Of a stretch of DNA of 64,000 nucleotides, positions 54,846-62,945 are shown piece by piece. The first letter of the stretch is position 1; each line of letters starts with the position of its first letter. The stretch is from the NCBI RefSeq assembly GCF_001517105.1, contig NZ_LPVF01000011.1, positions 124,001-188,000 on the forward strand. The letters are read 5' to 3'. This DNA is from Bacillus halotolerans. GTDB taxonomy: Bacteria > Bacillota > Bacilli > Bacillales > Bacillaceae. The translations under genes were made by a program, and so were the position numbers. The notes under the pieces were generated by a model that searched no databases, was not told the DNA's origin, and worked only from the letters and a program-made list of their open reading frames with translations.

Positions 54846-55003
54846 GTCAGAAAACTCCTTTCCCTATCTGATTGACCAAACGATTGGCATTGTAACATCT
54901 ATCAAAAGATGCTGAAAAGAGATGCGGGAAAAACTGAGTCTTTCGCACTAGTGATGCGAACTTTCTTCCTGTATGTATATGCGGAGTAAACGCTGAATAT
55001 GCT

Positions 55004-55159
55004 TTAATGCCCGGTGAGTTTCAGCACGACAATGCCAAGTGTCATGATGCTGAACACAATACCGATATATGTAAGCATCCCGTTTTTTTTCTTCACGCCG
55101 AAAACGGTCATGATGATGCCTTCAATGAAAAAGACGATTCCAAAAATAATAAACCACAT
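55004..55159 (-). CDS. yflI: YflI, small two-helix membrane protein
   Basis: 51 residues from ATG 55159, with AAAGGAG 11 bases upstream. Two hydrophobic helices ([20 protein letters not shown] and [18 protein letters not shown]) joined by a basic loop GVKKKNG. Longer in-frame starts lack a ribosome site and run into the yflH terminator. Function unknown. Confidence 0.75.
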   Translation of the reverse strand: MWFIIFGIVFFIEGIIMTVFGVKKKNGMLTYIGIVFSIMTLGIVVLKLTGH

Positions 55160-55232
55160 GCGGACAATGGCTCCTTTCACAGACATTAATCCTAGTGTAG
55201 CATATCTGGATGGGTCGGGCTGTGACAATATA

Positions 55233-55257
55233 AAGAAGCCGGGCATACGCCCGGCTT
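55233..55257 (-). terminator. yflH terminator
   Basis: AAGCCGGGC/GCCCGGCTT perfect stem with a 4-base loop, just after the yflH stop. Confidence 0.85.
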
Positions 55258-55263
55258 AGGTAT

Positions 55264-55578
55264 TTATTGTTTCTCAACCAATTTGACTAACAGCTGTGCC
55301 AAATGTTTTTTCTCACCATCATCCGCAACGCTCCAAAGTTCCTGAAGCAGCATTTCTTCGCCGTTTTGCGGCTCTTCATGTTTCGCGAGATAGTCTCCCA
55401 GGATCGCAGCGCTTTTGACAAGCTTGCCGTCATCTAATCCTATTTTTTTGCCCCGGTTAACTTGTTTTTTCAGGTAGTCTTTAAATTCTTCAAAGTCTTT
55501 TAACATTTCTTCTTTTATTGTTCCGTGCATTGCATTCATTTCATTTTCAATTTGGATTTTTTCTTGATCTCTGTTCAT
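55264..55578 (-). CDS. yflH: YflH, DUF3243 protein
   Basis: 104 residues from ATG 55578 with AGGAGGAGGCA upstream. All-helical, strongly charged; DFEEFKDYLKKQVNRGKKIGL and LAKHEEPQNGEEMLLQELW match the small DUF3243/YmfJ family of bacilli. No known function. Sits between mapB and yflI on the same strand. Confidence 0.82.
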   Translation of the reverse strand: MNRDQEKIQIENEMNAMHGTIKEEMLKDFEEFKDYLKKQVNRGKKIGLDDGKLVKSAAILGDYLAKHEEPQNGEEMLLQELWSVADDGEKKHLAQLLVKLVEKQ

Positions 55579-55651
55579 TACAGTGCCTCCTCCTGCAGAA
55601 TAGTGATGCTTTACCTGTAATAGGAGGAGGTTAAACATACGAAATGTGTTT

Positions 55652-56401
55652 TTACAGCTGTGTCAGGATAATCGGCTCGTCTTTGGTAATGACGATGGTG
55701 TGCTCAACTTGGGCGACCATGCTTTTATCCGGCGTCTTAAAGGTCCAGCCGTCTCCAGCTTCGACGATGGTTTCCGATTTTGTTGAAATGAATGGTTCAA
55801 GTGCGATCACTGTGCCGTTTTTGAAGAGCGCGTTATCAAATGGATCATAATAGTTCATGATGTGGTTCGGCGCTTCGTGAAGGCTTCTGCCGATTCCGTG
55901 GCCAGTCAGGGTTTTAATGACGGTAAATCCTTTAGAACGTGCTTCATGATAAACGGCTCTCCCGATCTGATTTTGGCGCTTGCCGGCTTTTGCCTGCTGC
56001 AGCCCTTTTTGGAAGGCATCCTCTGCGCATTGGCATAGCTTGTGAAGTCGTTCTTCTCCTTCACCGAGCACAAACGAGATGCCTGTATCGGAGTAGAAAC
56101 CGCCGAATTCAGCAGAGATATCAATGTTCACAAGATCTCCGGCTTTTAAAATAGTGGATGTGCTTGGAATACCATGCGCCACTTCATCATTTACGCTGAT
56201 GCATGTAACACCAGGAAAGTCGTATTCTTTTTGCGGAGCCGAAACAGCGCCGTGCTCGTCAAGCACCGCTTTTCCGATAAGGTCAAGGTCTTTTGTACTC
56301 ATGCCGGGCTCTGCTTTCCGTTTCATTTCTTCACGCGCCAGCGCTACAATTCTGCCGATTTTTTTCAGGCCTTCTAATTCTTGATCGTTTGTTACAATCA
56401 T
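55652..56401 (-). CDS. mapB: MapB, methionine aminopeptidase
   Basis: 249 residues, type I methionine aminopeptidase. Metal ligands are visible: Asp in VNIDISAEFGGFYSDTG (two), His in TGHGIGRSLHEAP, Glu in ALEPFIST and Glu near the end (QVEHTIVIT). It removes the initiator Met from new proteins; B. subtilis has a second, essential enzyme Map elsewhere. ATG 56401 follows AAAGCGGGAATGACAG, a modest ribosome site. Confidence 0.94.
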   Translation of the reverse strand: MIVTNDQELEGLKKIGRIVALAREEMKRKAEPGMSTKDLDLIGKAVLDEHGAVSAPQKEYDFPGVTCISVNDEVAHGIPSTSTILKAGDLVNIDISAEFGGFYSDTGISFVLGEGEERLHKLCQCAEDAFQKGLQQAKAGKRQNQIGRAVYHEARSKGFTVIKTLTGHGIGRSLHEAPNHIMNYYDPFDNALFKNGTVIALEPFISTKSETIVEAGDGWTFKTPDKSMVAQVEHTIVITKDEPIILTQL

Positions 56402-56505
56402 CTGTCATTCCCGCTTTCTTTTTAAATAATCTAGTTTAAGCTTACCACAATTGGCTCTAGAATAGGAAACACACGAACCTGGGAAAAAAGAAATATGCCG
56501 GGAAA

Positions 56506-56521
56506 ATTGGTATAGATCACT
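56506..56521 (+). promoter_or_regulatory. NagR (YvoA) operator of nagP
   Basis: ATTGGTATAGATCACT resembles the GntR/HutC-type dre site seen before nagAB and nagP of B. subtilis, 50-65 bases before the nagP start. It would block nagP in the absence of glucosamine-6-phosphate. Confidence 0.7.
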
Positions 56522-56570
56522 AGATATCTTGTATGGTATATTTTTAAAAAAGGGTAAGAGGGGGATGGGT

Positions 56571-57929
56571 ATGCTTTCATTTTTACAAAAGCTTGGAAAG
56601 TCATTTATGCTCCCGATTGCGGTTTTGCCTGCAGTCGGGATTATCCTTGCACTTGGCAGGGAGGATTTATTCGATATCCCGTTTGTTTATCAAGCGGGAA
56701 CTGCTGTTTTTGATCACCTGCCGCTTATATTTGCGATTGGGATTGCCATCGGCATTTCAAAGGACAGCAATGGGGCCGCGGGTTTATCAGGGGCGATTTC
56801 GTATCTGATGCTCGACGCGGCAACAAAATCAATTAATGAAGCAAACAACATGGCGGTATTTGGGGGAATTATTGCCGGTTTAATTGCGGGTTACACCTAT
56901 AACCGCTTCAAGGATACAAAACTGCCGGAATATCTCGGGTTCTTCAGCGGCAGACGGCTTGTGCCGATTGTCACCGCTATTTTCACAATCATTTTAGCAG
57001 GAATATTCGGGTCGATATGGCCGCCGATTCAATCGGGAATTAACGCGTTTGGGGAGTGGATGCTTGGGCTTGGCGGAATCGGCGCGGGCATATTCGGCTT
57101 ATTCAACAGGTTGTTAATTCCGCTCGGTCTTCACCACGTGCTGAATAATATTTTTTGGTTCCAATTCGGCGAATATAATGGAGTGACAGGAGATTTGGCG
57201 CGCTTTTTCGCTAAAGACCCGACAGCGGGCACATACATGACGGGGTTCTTCCCGATTATGATGTTCGGTCTTCCGGCGGCATGTCTGGCAATGATTGTGA
57301 CTGCCAAGCCGTCAAAACGAAAAGCAACGGCCGGAATGATGATCGGGTTTGCGTTGACTGCGTTTATCACAGGGATAACCGAGCCAATTGAGTTTGCATT
57401 TATGTTTTTATCTCCGCTGTTATACGCTGTGCATGCAGTCTTAACCGGACTGTCGCTATTCATCGTTAATTTGCTCGGCATACGCTCTGGATTTTCTTTT
57501 TCAGCCGGTGCGATCGATTATCTTTTGAGCTACGGAATTGCAGAAAAGCCGCTGCTGTTGCTTCTGGTAGGTATATGCTATGCGGCTGTATACTTTGTCG
57601 TGTTTTACGTCTTAATTAAGACGTTGAATTTGAAAACGCCGGGACGTGAGGATGATGATTTGGATGAAGTGCTGGACGAGAACACAGCACAGTCTGTCAA
57701 TGAAAACATCATGCTGAAGGGGCTTGGCGGAAAAGAAAACCTGCAGACGATTGATCACTGTGCGACAAGGCTGAGACTGACAGTGAAAGATACGTCTTTA
57801 GTAAATGAAGCGTTATTAAAGAAAGCAGGCGCAAAAGGAGTCGTCAAATCGGGCGGGCAATCAGTACAAGTCATTATTGGCCCGAATGTAGAGTTTGCGG
57901 CAGAGGAATTACGTGCTGCAGTGAAATAA
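56571..57929 (+). CDS. nagP: NagP, PTS N-acetylglucosamine transporter EIICB
   Basis: 452 residues from ATG 56571, 6 bases behind AGAGGGGG (an ATG two codons earlier is too close). EIIC membrane part (residues 1-350) starts MLSFLQKLGKSFMLPIAVLP and contains GITEPIEFAFMF; EIIB part (about 375-452) has the phosphocysteine motif IDHCATRLRLTV. No EIIA domain is fused, so phosphate comes from another EIIA such as that of PtsG. Formerly yflF. Confidence 0.94.
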   Translation: MLSFLQKLGKSFMLPIAVLPAVGIILALGREDLFDIPFVYQAGTAVFDHLPLIFAIGIAIGISKDSNGAAGLSGAISYLMLDAATKSINEANNMAVFGGIIAGLIAGYTYNRFKDTKLPEYLGFFSGRRLVPIVTAIFTIILAGIFGSIWPPIQSGINAFGEWMLGLGGIGAGIFGLFNRLLIPLGLHHVLNNIFWFQFGEYNGVTGDLARFFAKDPTAGTYMTGFFPIMMFGLPAACLAMIVTAKPSKRKATAGMMIGFALTAFITGITEPIEFAFMFLSPLLYAVHAVLTGLSLFIVNLLGIRSGFSFSAGAIDYLLSYGIAEKPLLLLLVGICYAAVYFVVFYVLIKTLNLKTPGREDDDLDEVLDENTAQSVNENIMLKGLGGKENLQTIDHCATRLRLTVKDTSLVNEALLKKAGAKGVVKSGGQSVQVIIGPNVEFAAEELRAAVK

Positions 57930-57963
57930 AAAAAGCAGAGAGGCTGGCCTCTCTGCTTTTTTC
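57927..57963. terminator. Bidirectional terminator nagP/ltaS
   Basis: AAAAGCAGAGAGG/CCTCTCTGCTTTT stem between convergent genes. Confidence 0.9.
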
Positions 57964-59910
57964 TTATTTATCTTCGTCTTCTGTTGACGTCTCTGAATCC
58001 TCGCCGTGTTTTGTGTAATCATAATCGGAAGGGTTCACCTTTGTAAAACCTTTCGGGCTGTAGAAACGCAGCAGGTCTCCGTTTATGATTTTATCGGACA
58101 TTTCGAGTTCCTTCTTGACGAGTGAGTCTTCTGACTTGTCGATCTCAGATTCATCAAGCTGTTTACCGGTTTTTGTGTCATAGTACTTGCCGGATATTTT
58201 CGTGTACTTCGGTGATATAAAGTCTCCGTTACGGAACGGAATCACTTCACGGTGTTCTTTAGATAAAATATCAGAACCGGACATCAGGTAGTCTTTCGTA
58301 TCCACCCCGAGCAAATGCAGAAGGGTTGGAGCCACATCGACGTCTCCGGCATATTTATGAATTTTTTCGCCCTTCACGCCGGCAGCGTGGATAAAGAGCG
58401 GCACTCGCTGAAGCTGGGCGTTGTCATAATCGGTAATTTCGTCTTTGCCAAGCACTTTGGCCATCGCGTTATTGTGGTTTTCAGAGATGCCGTAGTGGTC
58501 TCCGTACATCACGATAACCGATTTATCATATAACCCGTCTTTTTTCAGGTCATTGAAAAATTGTTCAATGGACTGATCAAGGTAATGGGCTGACTGGAAG
58601 TAGTTGTTGACGACAGAGTCGCCAAAGTCTCCAGCCGGGAAGTCAGTATCCCCCTCATCCATTCCGAATGGGAAGTGGTTAGACAGGGTAATGAACTTCG
58701 TATAGAACGGCTGCGGCAAGCTTTCTAACAGCGGCATTGATTCTTTAAAGAACGGTTTATCTTTCATGCCGTAGTTTTTCGTGTTTTCTTCGTTCATGTC
58801 ATAGTAAGCAGAGTCGAAGAATTTATCGATGCCTTCCGCTTTGTACATTTCGTTTCGGTTCCAGAACGTCTGCGTATTCCCGTGGAACGTCGCAGATGTG
58901 TAATCTTTAGACTTCAAAATCGCCGGAACGGATTGAAGCGTGTTTTGCGCTTTGTTCACGAAAACGGAACCCTGAGCCAGCGGGTACAGAGAGTTTTCCA
59001 TCATAAATTCTGCATCCGATGTTTTACCTTGTCCTGTTTGGTGGAAAAAGTTATCAAAGTAGAACGTTTCGTTATCGTGCGCCAGTTTATTTAAGAACGG
59101 TGTCACTTCTTTGCCATCAATTTTATAGTCGATGATAAAGGACTGTAAAGATTCAAGTGAAACGTAAATGACGTTTTTTCCTTCCGCTTTGCCGAAATAC
59201 ACATTGTTCGGCACATCGTAATTGGCTTTCATGTAGTTCTCAACTTCCGTTACGTCGCTTGAATCGGCAAGTGCGCGCTGGCTGTTGGATTTGACATTCT
59301 GCACAGCGTCATAAATCGTGAAATTGTATGTTCCTAAATATTTGACAAGATAGTTTCGGTCAAATGATCTCGTCAGCAATTCAGGACGGTCTGACTCCGC
59401 AACTGCCAGGTTGATTAAGAAAACGAGAATCGAAGACGCAAGAACGATTCGGAATGATTTTTTGTTAGACGTATCGGCAGGCTTGTTCACTTTAATCGCT
59501 AAGATAATCAGAATGATCGTATCGATAAAGTAAAAGGCGTCAGTCGGTCTCATCAGCGAAAATGCGCTGTCACCGAGTTGGCCGCCGTTTGTTTTAGCCT
59601 GCATAATGACCGGAATCGTAATAAAATCATTGAAGAATCGGTAATACACAATGTTTGCGTACAGTAAAAAAGACATTAAAAAATGAATCACTATGATGGC
59701 TGTCTGCTGTAATTTTTTCTTGAACAAAAGTCCAAATCCAAGAAAGAATAAGCTTGAGCTGAGCGGATTCACAAAAAGCAATATTTTCTGGATCGTGTTG
59801 TCTATTCCTAAATTGAAGTTCAGGACATAACCGACATACGTCTTTACCCATAACAGGACGACCGCAATTAAGAAGAAGGCCAGTCCTCTTTCTTTTATAA
59901 ATGTTTTCAT
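57964..59910 (-). CDS. ltaS: LtaS, main lipoteichoic acid synthase
   Basis: 648 residues (YflE). Five membrane helices, then the extracellular sulfatase-fold domain: Glu in YVSLESLQSF, catalytic Thr in GQGKTSDAEF, YGDHYGISENH metal site. It polymerises glycerol phosphate from phosphatidylglycerol onto the glycolipid anchor. A signal-peptidase site is expected after the last helix. Its C-terminal tail (NGDLLRFYSPKGF, NPSDYDYTKHG) is complete and shows what YfnI has lost. ATG 59910 follows AAAGGAGTG. Confidence 0.96.
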   Translation of the reverse strand: MKTFIKERGLAFFLIAVVLLWVKTYVGYVLNFNLGIDNTIQKILLFVNPLSSSLFFLGFGLLFKKKLQQTAIIVIHFLMSFLLYANIVYYRFFNDFITIPVIMQAKTNGGQLGDSAFSLMRPTDAFYFIDTIILIILAIKVNKPADTSNKKSFRIVLASSILVFLINLAVAESDRPELLTRSFDRNYLVKYLGTYNFTIYDAVQNVKSNSQRALADSSDVTEVENYMKANYDVPNNVYFGKAEGKNVIYVSLESLQSFIIDYKIDGKEVTPFLNKLAHDNETFYFDNFFHQTGQGKTSDAEFMMENSLYPLAQGSVFVNKAQNTLQSVPAILKSKDYTSATFHGNTQTFWNRNEMYKAEGIDKFFDSAYYDMNEENTKNYGMKDKPFFKESMPLLESLPQPFYTKFITLSNHFPFGMDEGDTDFPAGDFGDSVVNNYFQSAHYLDQSIEQFFNDLKKDGLYDKSVIVMYGDHYGISENHNNAMAKVLGKDEITDYDNAQLQRVPLFIHAAGVKGEKIHKYAGDVDVAPTLLHLLGVDTKDYLMSGSDILSKEHREVIPFRNGDFISPKYTKISGKYYDTKTGKQLDESEIDKSEDSLVKKELEMSDKIINGDLLRFYSPKGFTKVNPSDYDYTKHGEDSETSTEDEDK

Positions 59911-60165
59911 TGTTACACTCCTTTTTTCCGATCACAGTTCGAGCGAAACGATAGAAAAAACGAACGTATCCAATATAACACGAATCAGCGGATTAGAAAA
60001 GTGAAAATCGTCCGATGGAAAAAGTGGCGAAAAACGCCGTCGAATCAACGTTTTCTTAGGAATTTGCCAGATGTAAAAGTAGGTTTATTACTGTAAATAA
60101 AGGAATAATATGGTTTGTGATAGCTGTATGATAAAATATATTCATTAATGAAAAGAGGTGGGACG

Positions 60166-60558
60166 ATGGATTATTCTCATATTGTGTCTGAAGATAAGAT
60201 TAAACGCGCCATCAAAGACGGAGAATTTGACAACCTGCCGGGAATGGGAAAACCGCTGCCAAAGGATGATGCGGCCCACTTGCCGGAATCCCTGCGGATG
60301 GGATACCGAATGTTAAAAAATGCAGGGATGGCTGAGGATGAGGGTGCACTGAAAAAAGAGCTTATGACCCTCAACCATTTAATCTCCAAGTGCTATGACG
60401 AAAAGGAACGTGAGCAATTAGTAAGAAAAAAATCAGAGAAGCAGCTGATGCTCGATAAGCTTGCCGACAAAAAAGGCATGTTTTCCAAACCAGCGTCATC
60501 GTTTTATAAGAATCAAGTATATGAGCGGCTGGGGCGAAACAGACCTTCTTCCACTTAG
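60166..60558 (+). CDS. yflB: YflB, DUF1992 protein
   Basis: 130 residues from ATG 60166 with AAGAGGTGGG upstream. The N-terminal block KIKRAIKDGEFDNLPGMGKPLP is the DUF1992 signature (DnaJ homologue subfamily C member 28-like). No J domain. Rest is helical and Lys-rich. Function unknown; no clear terminator before yflA. Confidence 0.85.
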   Translation: MDYSHIVSEDKIKRAIKDGEFDNLPGMGKPLPKDDAAHLPESLRMGYRMLKNAGMAEDEGALKKELMTLNHLISKCYDEKEREQLVRKKSEKQLMLDKLADKKGMFSKPASSFYKNQVYERLGRNRPSST

Positions 60559-60693
60559 TTTTCCTTGTCAGGCGATGTTTTTTAGCCGTACAGCTTCCTT
60601 TATTCCTCAATTTGACTTAGTTCTGTCTGCCCTAAAAGGTTTATGTTTTTCCATCTGTGGGGAATTGACCCATAAACGGGAAAGGGTGATGGG

Positions 60694-62109
60694 ATGGAAC
60701 AACTATTAGAATGGGTAGAGCGTATATCTGATTGGCTGTGGGGGCCGCCGCTAATTATCTTACTGACGGGGACGGGATTGTACTTCACCATTTTGCTGAA
60801 GTTTTTTCAATTTCGCTATCCATTATACATTTTAAAGCAGACGATCGGCAGCGTAGGAAAAAAGCCGAAGGGAGAGGGGACAGTTACGCCTCTTCAGGCA
60901 TTGACATCAGCCCTCAGTTCGACGATTGGGGCGGCGAACATTGTCGGAGTGCCTGCGGCTATCATGTTTGGCGGTCCCGGGGCTGTTTTTTGGATGTGGC
61001 TGGTTGCCTTATTTGCTATGGCAATTAAGTTTTCAGAAAGTGTGCTTGCGGTTCATTACAGAGAAAAAAATGAGCAGGGTGAATTTGTCGGGGGACCGAT
61101 GTATTACATAACAAAAGGGCTGCGCATGAAATGGCTCGGCGTGTTTTTTTCTGTTGCACTGATCGTAGAGCTGATTCCAAGCATAATGGTTCAGGGGAAT
61201 TCAGTTTCAGTCTCTCTTGCCGAAACGTTTTCTTTCAATAAAATATACGCCGGAATCGGCATCGCGTTTTTGATTGCTTTAGTTGTAATTGGCGGGGTTA
61301 AGCGGATCGGAAAAGTAACAGAGTTTGTCGTGCCTCTCATGGCAGGGGCATACGCGGGAGCCGGTCTCCTGATTGTTCTTATGAATCTTTCATCTGTTCC
61401 GGCGTTTTTCTCTCTGATATTTTCGAATGCGTTTACTTCTTCTTCGGCAGCAGGAGGATTTGCAGGCGCTGCCTTGGCTGAAACCATCCGCTGGGGGTTT
61501 GCCCGCGGCCTGTATTCTAATGAAGCCGGGATGGGAACCGCCCCGATTGCACATGCGGCGGCAATGACTGACCACCCCGTAAGACAAGGCTTCTGGTCTG
61601 TGATCGGCATTGTCATTGACACCTTGATCATCTGCACCACCACGGCATTTGTCGTCCTTGCATCCGGTGTCTGGACAGGAAAGAACGCCTCAAGTGACCC
61701 AGCAGCACTGACTACGGCTGCATTTCAGCATTATTTCGGATCTGGCGGAGGGTACTTCGTTTCGATTTCTCTCGTCTTTTTTGTTGTCTCGACCATTATG
61801 GTTGTCATCTTTTACGGCGTAAAACAAGCTGAATTTCTATTCGGACGGCTGTCGGGACATGTTATTAAATTCGTTTATTTAGCGGCTATTATCATAGGTG
61901 CCGCCGGCGGAGCAAAAGCCATCTGGGGCTTTCTGGACTTAGCGTTAGTTTTCATTCTCGTTCCGAATGTGATTGCGCTGTTATTATTGAGCAAGAAGGT
62001 AAAAGCGCTGTATACCGAATTTTTCACATCTGAACAGTATTACCTGAAAGATAGAAGAAAAACGAAACAGAGTGCTGTTTGCCAGACAAAAGAAGCTGAA
62101 AACTCTTAG
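60694..62109 (+). CDS. yflA: YflA, Na+/alanine (glycine) symporter
   Basis: 471 residues, AGCS family: TPLQALTSALSSTIGAANIVG and GGPGAVFWMWLVALFAMAIKFSE are the hallmark segments, and FARGLYSNEAGMGTAPIAHAAA the second signature. About 11 membrane helices; imports Ala, Gly or related amino acids with Na+. ATG 60694 follows GAAAGGGTGA. It is 135 bases after yflB in the same direction; co-transcription is possible. Confidence 0.92.
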   Translation: MEQLLEWVERISDWLWGPPLIILLTGTGLYFTILLKFFQFRYPLYILKQTIGSVGKKPKGEGTVTPLQALTSALSSTIGAANIVGVPAAIMFGGPGAVFWMWLVALFAMAIKFSESVLAVHYREKNEQGEFVGGPMYYITKGLRMKWLGVFFSVALIVELIPSIMVQGNSVSVSLAETFSFNKIYAGIGIAFLIALVVIGGVKRIGKVTEFVVPLMAGAYAGAGLLIVLMNLSSVPAFFSLIFSNAFTSSSAAGGFAGAALAETIRWGFARGLYSNEAGMGTAPIAHAAAMTDHPVRQGFWSVIGIVIDTLIICTTTAFVVLASGVWTGKNASSDPAALTTAAFQHYFGSGGGYFVSISLVFFVVSTIMVVIFYGVKQAEFLFGRLSGHVIKFVYLAAIIIGAAGGAKAIWGFLDLALVFILVPNVIALLLLSKKVKALYTEFFTSEQYYLKDRRKTKQSAVCQTKEAENS

Positions 62110-62845
62110 TGTTTTTGGAACTTAACCTCGTCTTACTCTTGATAATCAATTAGGTGAACAAAGGCAGCAAGATCGCATCACCACGTTAATGAGCGGTTTG
62201 ATTCTGTTAAGTCTATCTGTTTTGATTCTTTTTTCATCTTGTCAATGCCCTGCGTACCTGCCATTCCGTCCGATATAGGCTAAGACGATGTCGGTCTTGG
62301 TTCTCGGGCCGATTTTAAAAGCGATCGTTTAAGCTGAAGTGATTGACGCGAAAGCGCACAAAAGCACTATTGACTCTGAGGCTTTCTGTAAAGCCTTCTG
62401 ATGGACTCGGTGATCGGTTCTTCAATGACTCTCCTTTGGCCGCCTTTTATTTTTACAATCAGGCATTTTGCCGTTTACAAAATAATAGATCTAAACTCGT
62501 CTCAGCCAATACGCTGGAAATAGACAGCATATCGGCTGAGATTCCTCGTTTTCCTTATTTCATCCCTCAGATGCCGCAAAAAAAGACGGAGGACGTGAAC
62601 CTGAATAGATTCAGATTTTACGATTCCTTCGATATATACAATAGATCCGCATACACATTTCCGAAGTCCAACTTTGTAAACACAAATCTGAGCAGCCTTC
62701 TGTTAAAAAGGTCAGAGTTTTCCTTGTGAGGGGAGAAATCGGCCTTTCCTTCTTGTCTTCGAGCTTACGCAGGAGCTGCAGGGCTTTCTCGTGTTTATTC
62801 TTTAGAGCAACCCTGCCTGTTTAAGATATTCTATGACTTTACGAA
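62110..62845. other. Unexplained gap between yflA and treP
   Basis: About 740 bases without a convincing gene. A 128-codon frame (62343-62729) has no ribosome site, no family match and an odd composition. A shorter frame near 62153-62279 would give MSGLILLSLSVLILF, a membrane-like stretch, ending at a TAG. A hairpin GCAGGG ... CCCTGC lies at 62777-62816. This looks like decayed coding DNA, origin unknown. Confidence 0.4.
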
Positions 62846-62850
62846 TAGTA

Positions 62851-62864
62851 TGAAAGCGCTATAA
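62851..62864 (+). promoter_or_regulatory. cre-like site before treP
   Basis: TGAAAGCGCTATAA, one mismatch from TGWAANCGNTNWCA, just upstream of the -35 box, fitting CcpA repression of the tre operon. Confidence 0.65.
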
Positions 62865-62871
62865 AAAGTTG

Positions 62872-62900
62872 TTGACTACATGTATATACAGGAATACAAT
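62872..62900 (+). promoter_or_regulatory. treP promoter
   Basis: TTGACT at 62872-62877, 17-base spacer, TACAAT at 62895-62900: a good sigma-A promoter. The spacer holds TGTATATACA, a first TreR half-palindrome. Confidence 0.82.
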
Positions 62901-62923
62901 ATAAACATAAGTTGTATATACAA
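62880..62923 (+). promoter_or_regulatory. Two TreR operators
   Basis: ATGTATATACAG at 62880-62891 between -35 and -10, and the perfect dyad TTGTATATACAA at 62912-62923 near the transcription start. Both match the GntR-type operator TreR uses; release comes with trehalose-6-phosphate. Confidence 0.82.
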
Positions 62924-62945
62924 GTTATCAAACGGAGGGGTTGGC

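Noticed and set aside
62343-62729. 128-codon frame before treP
   Set aside because: No ribosome site, unusual amino-acid make-up and no recognisable domain; treated as part of an unexplained gap.
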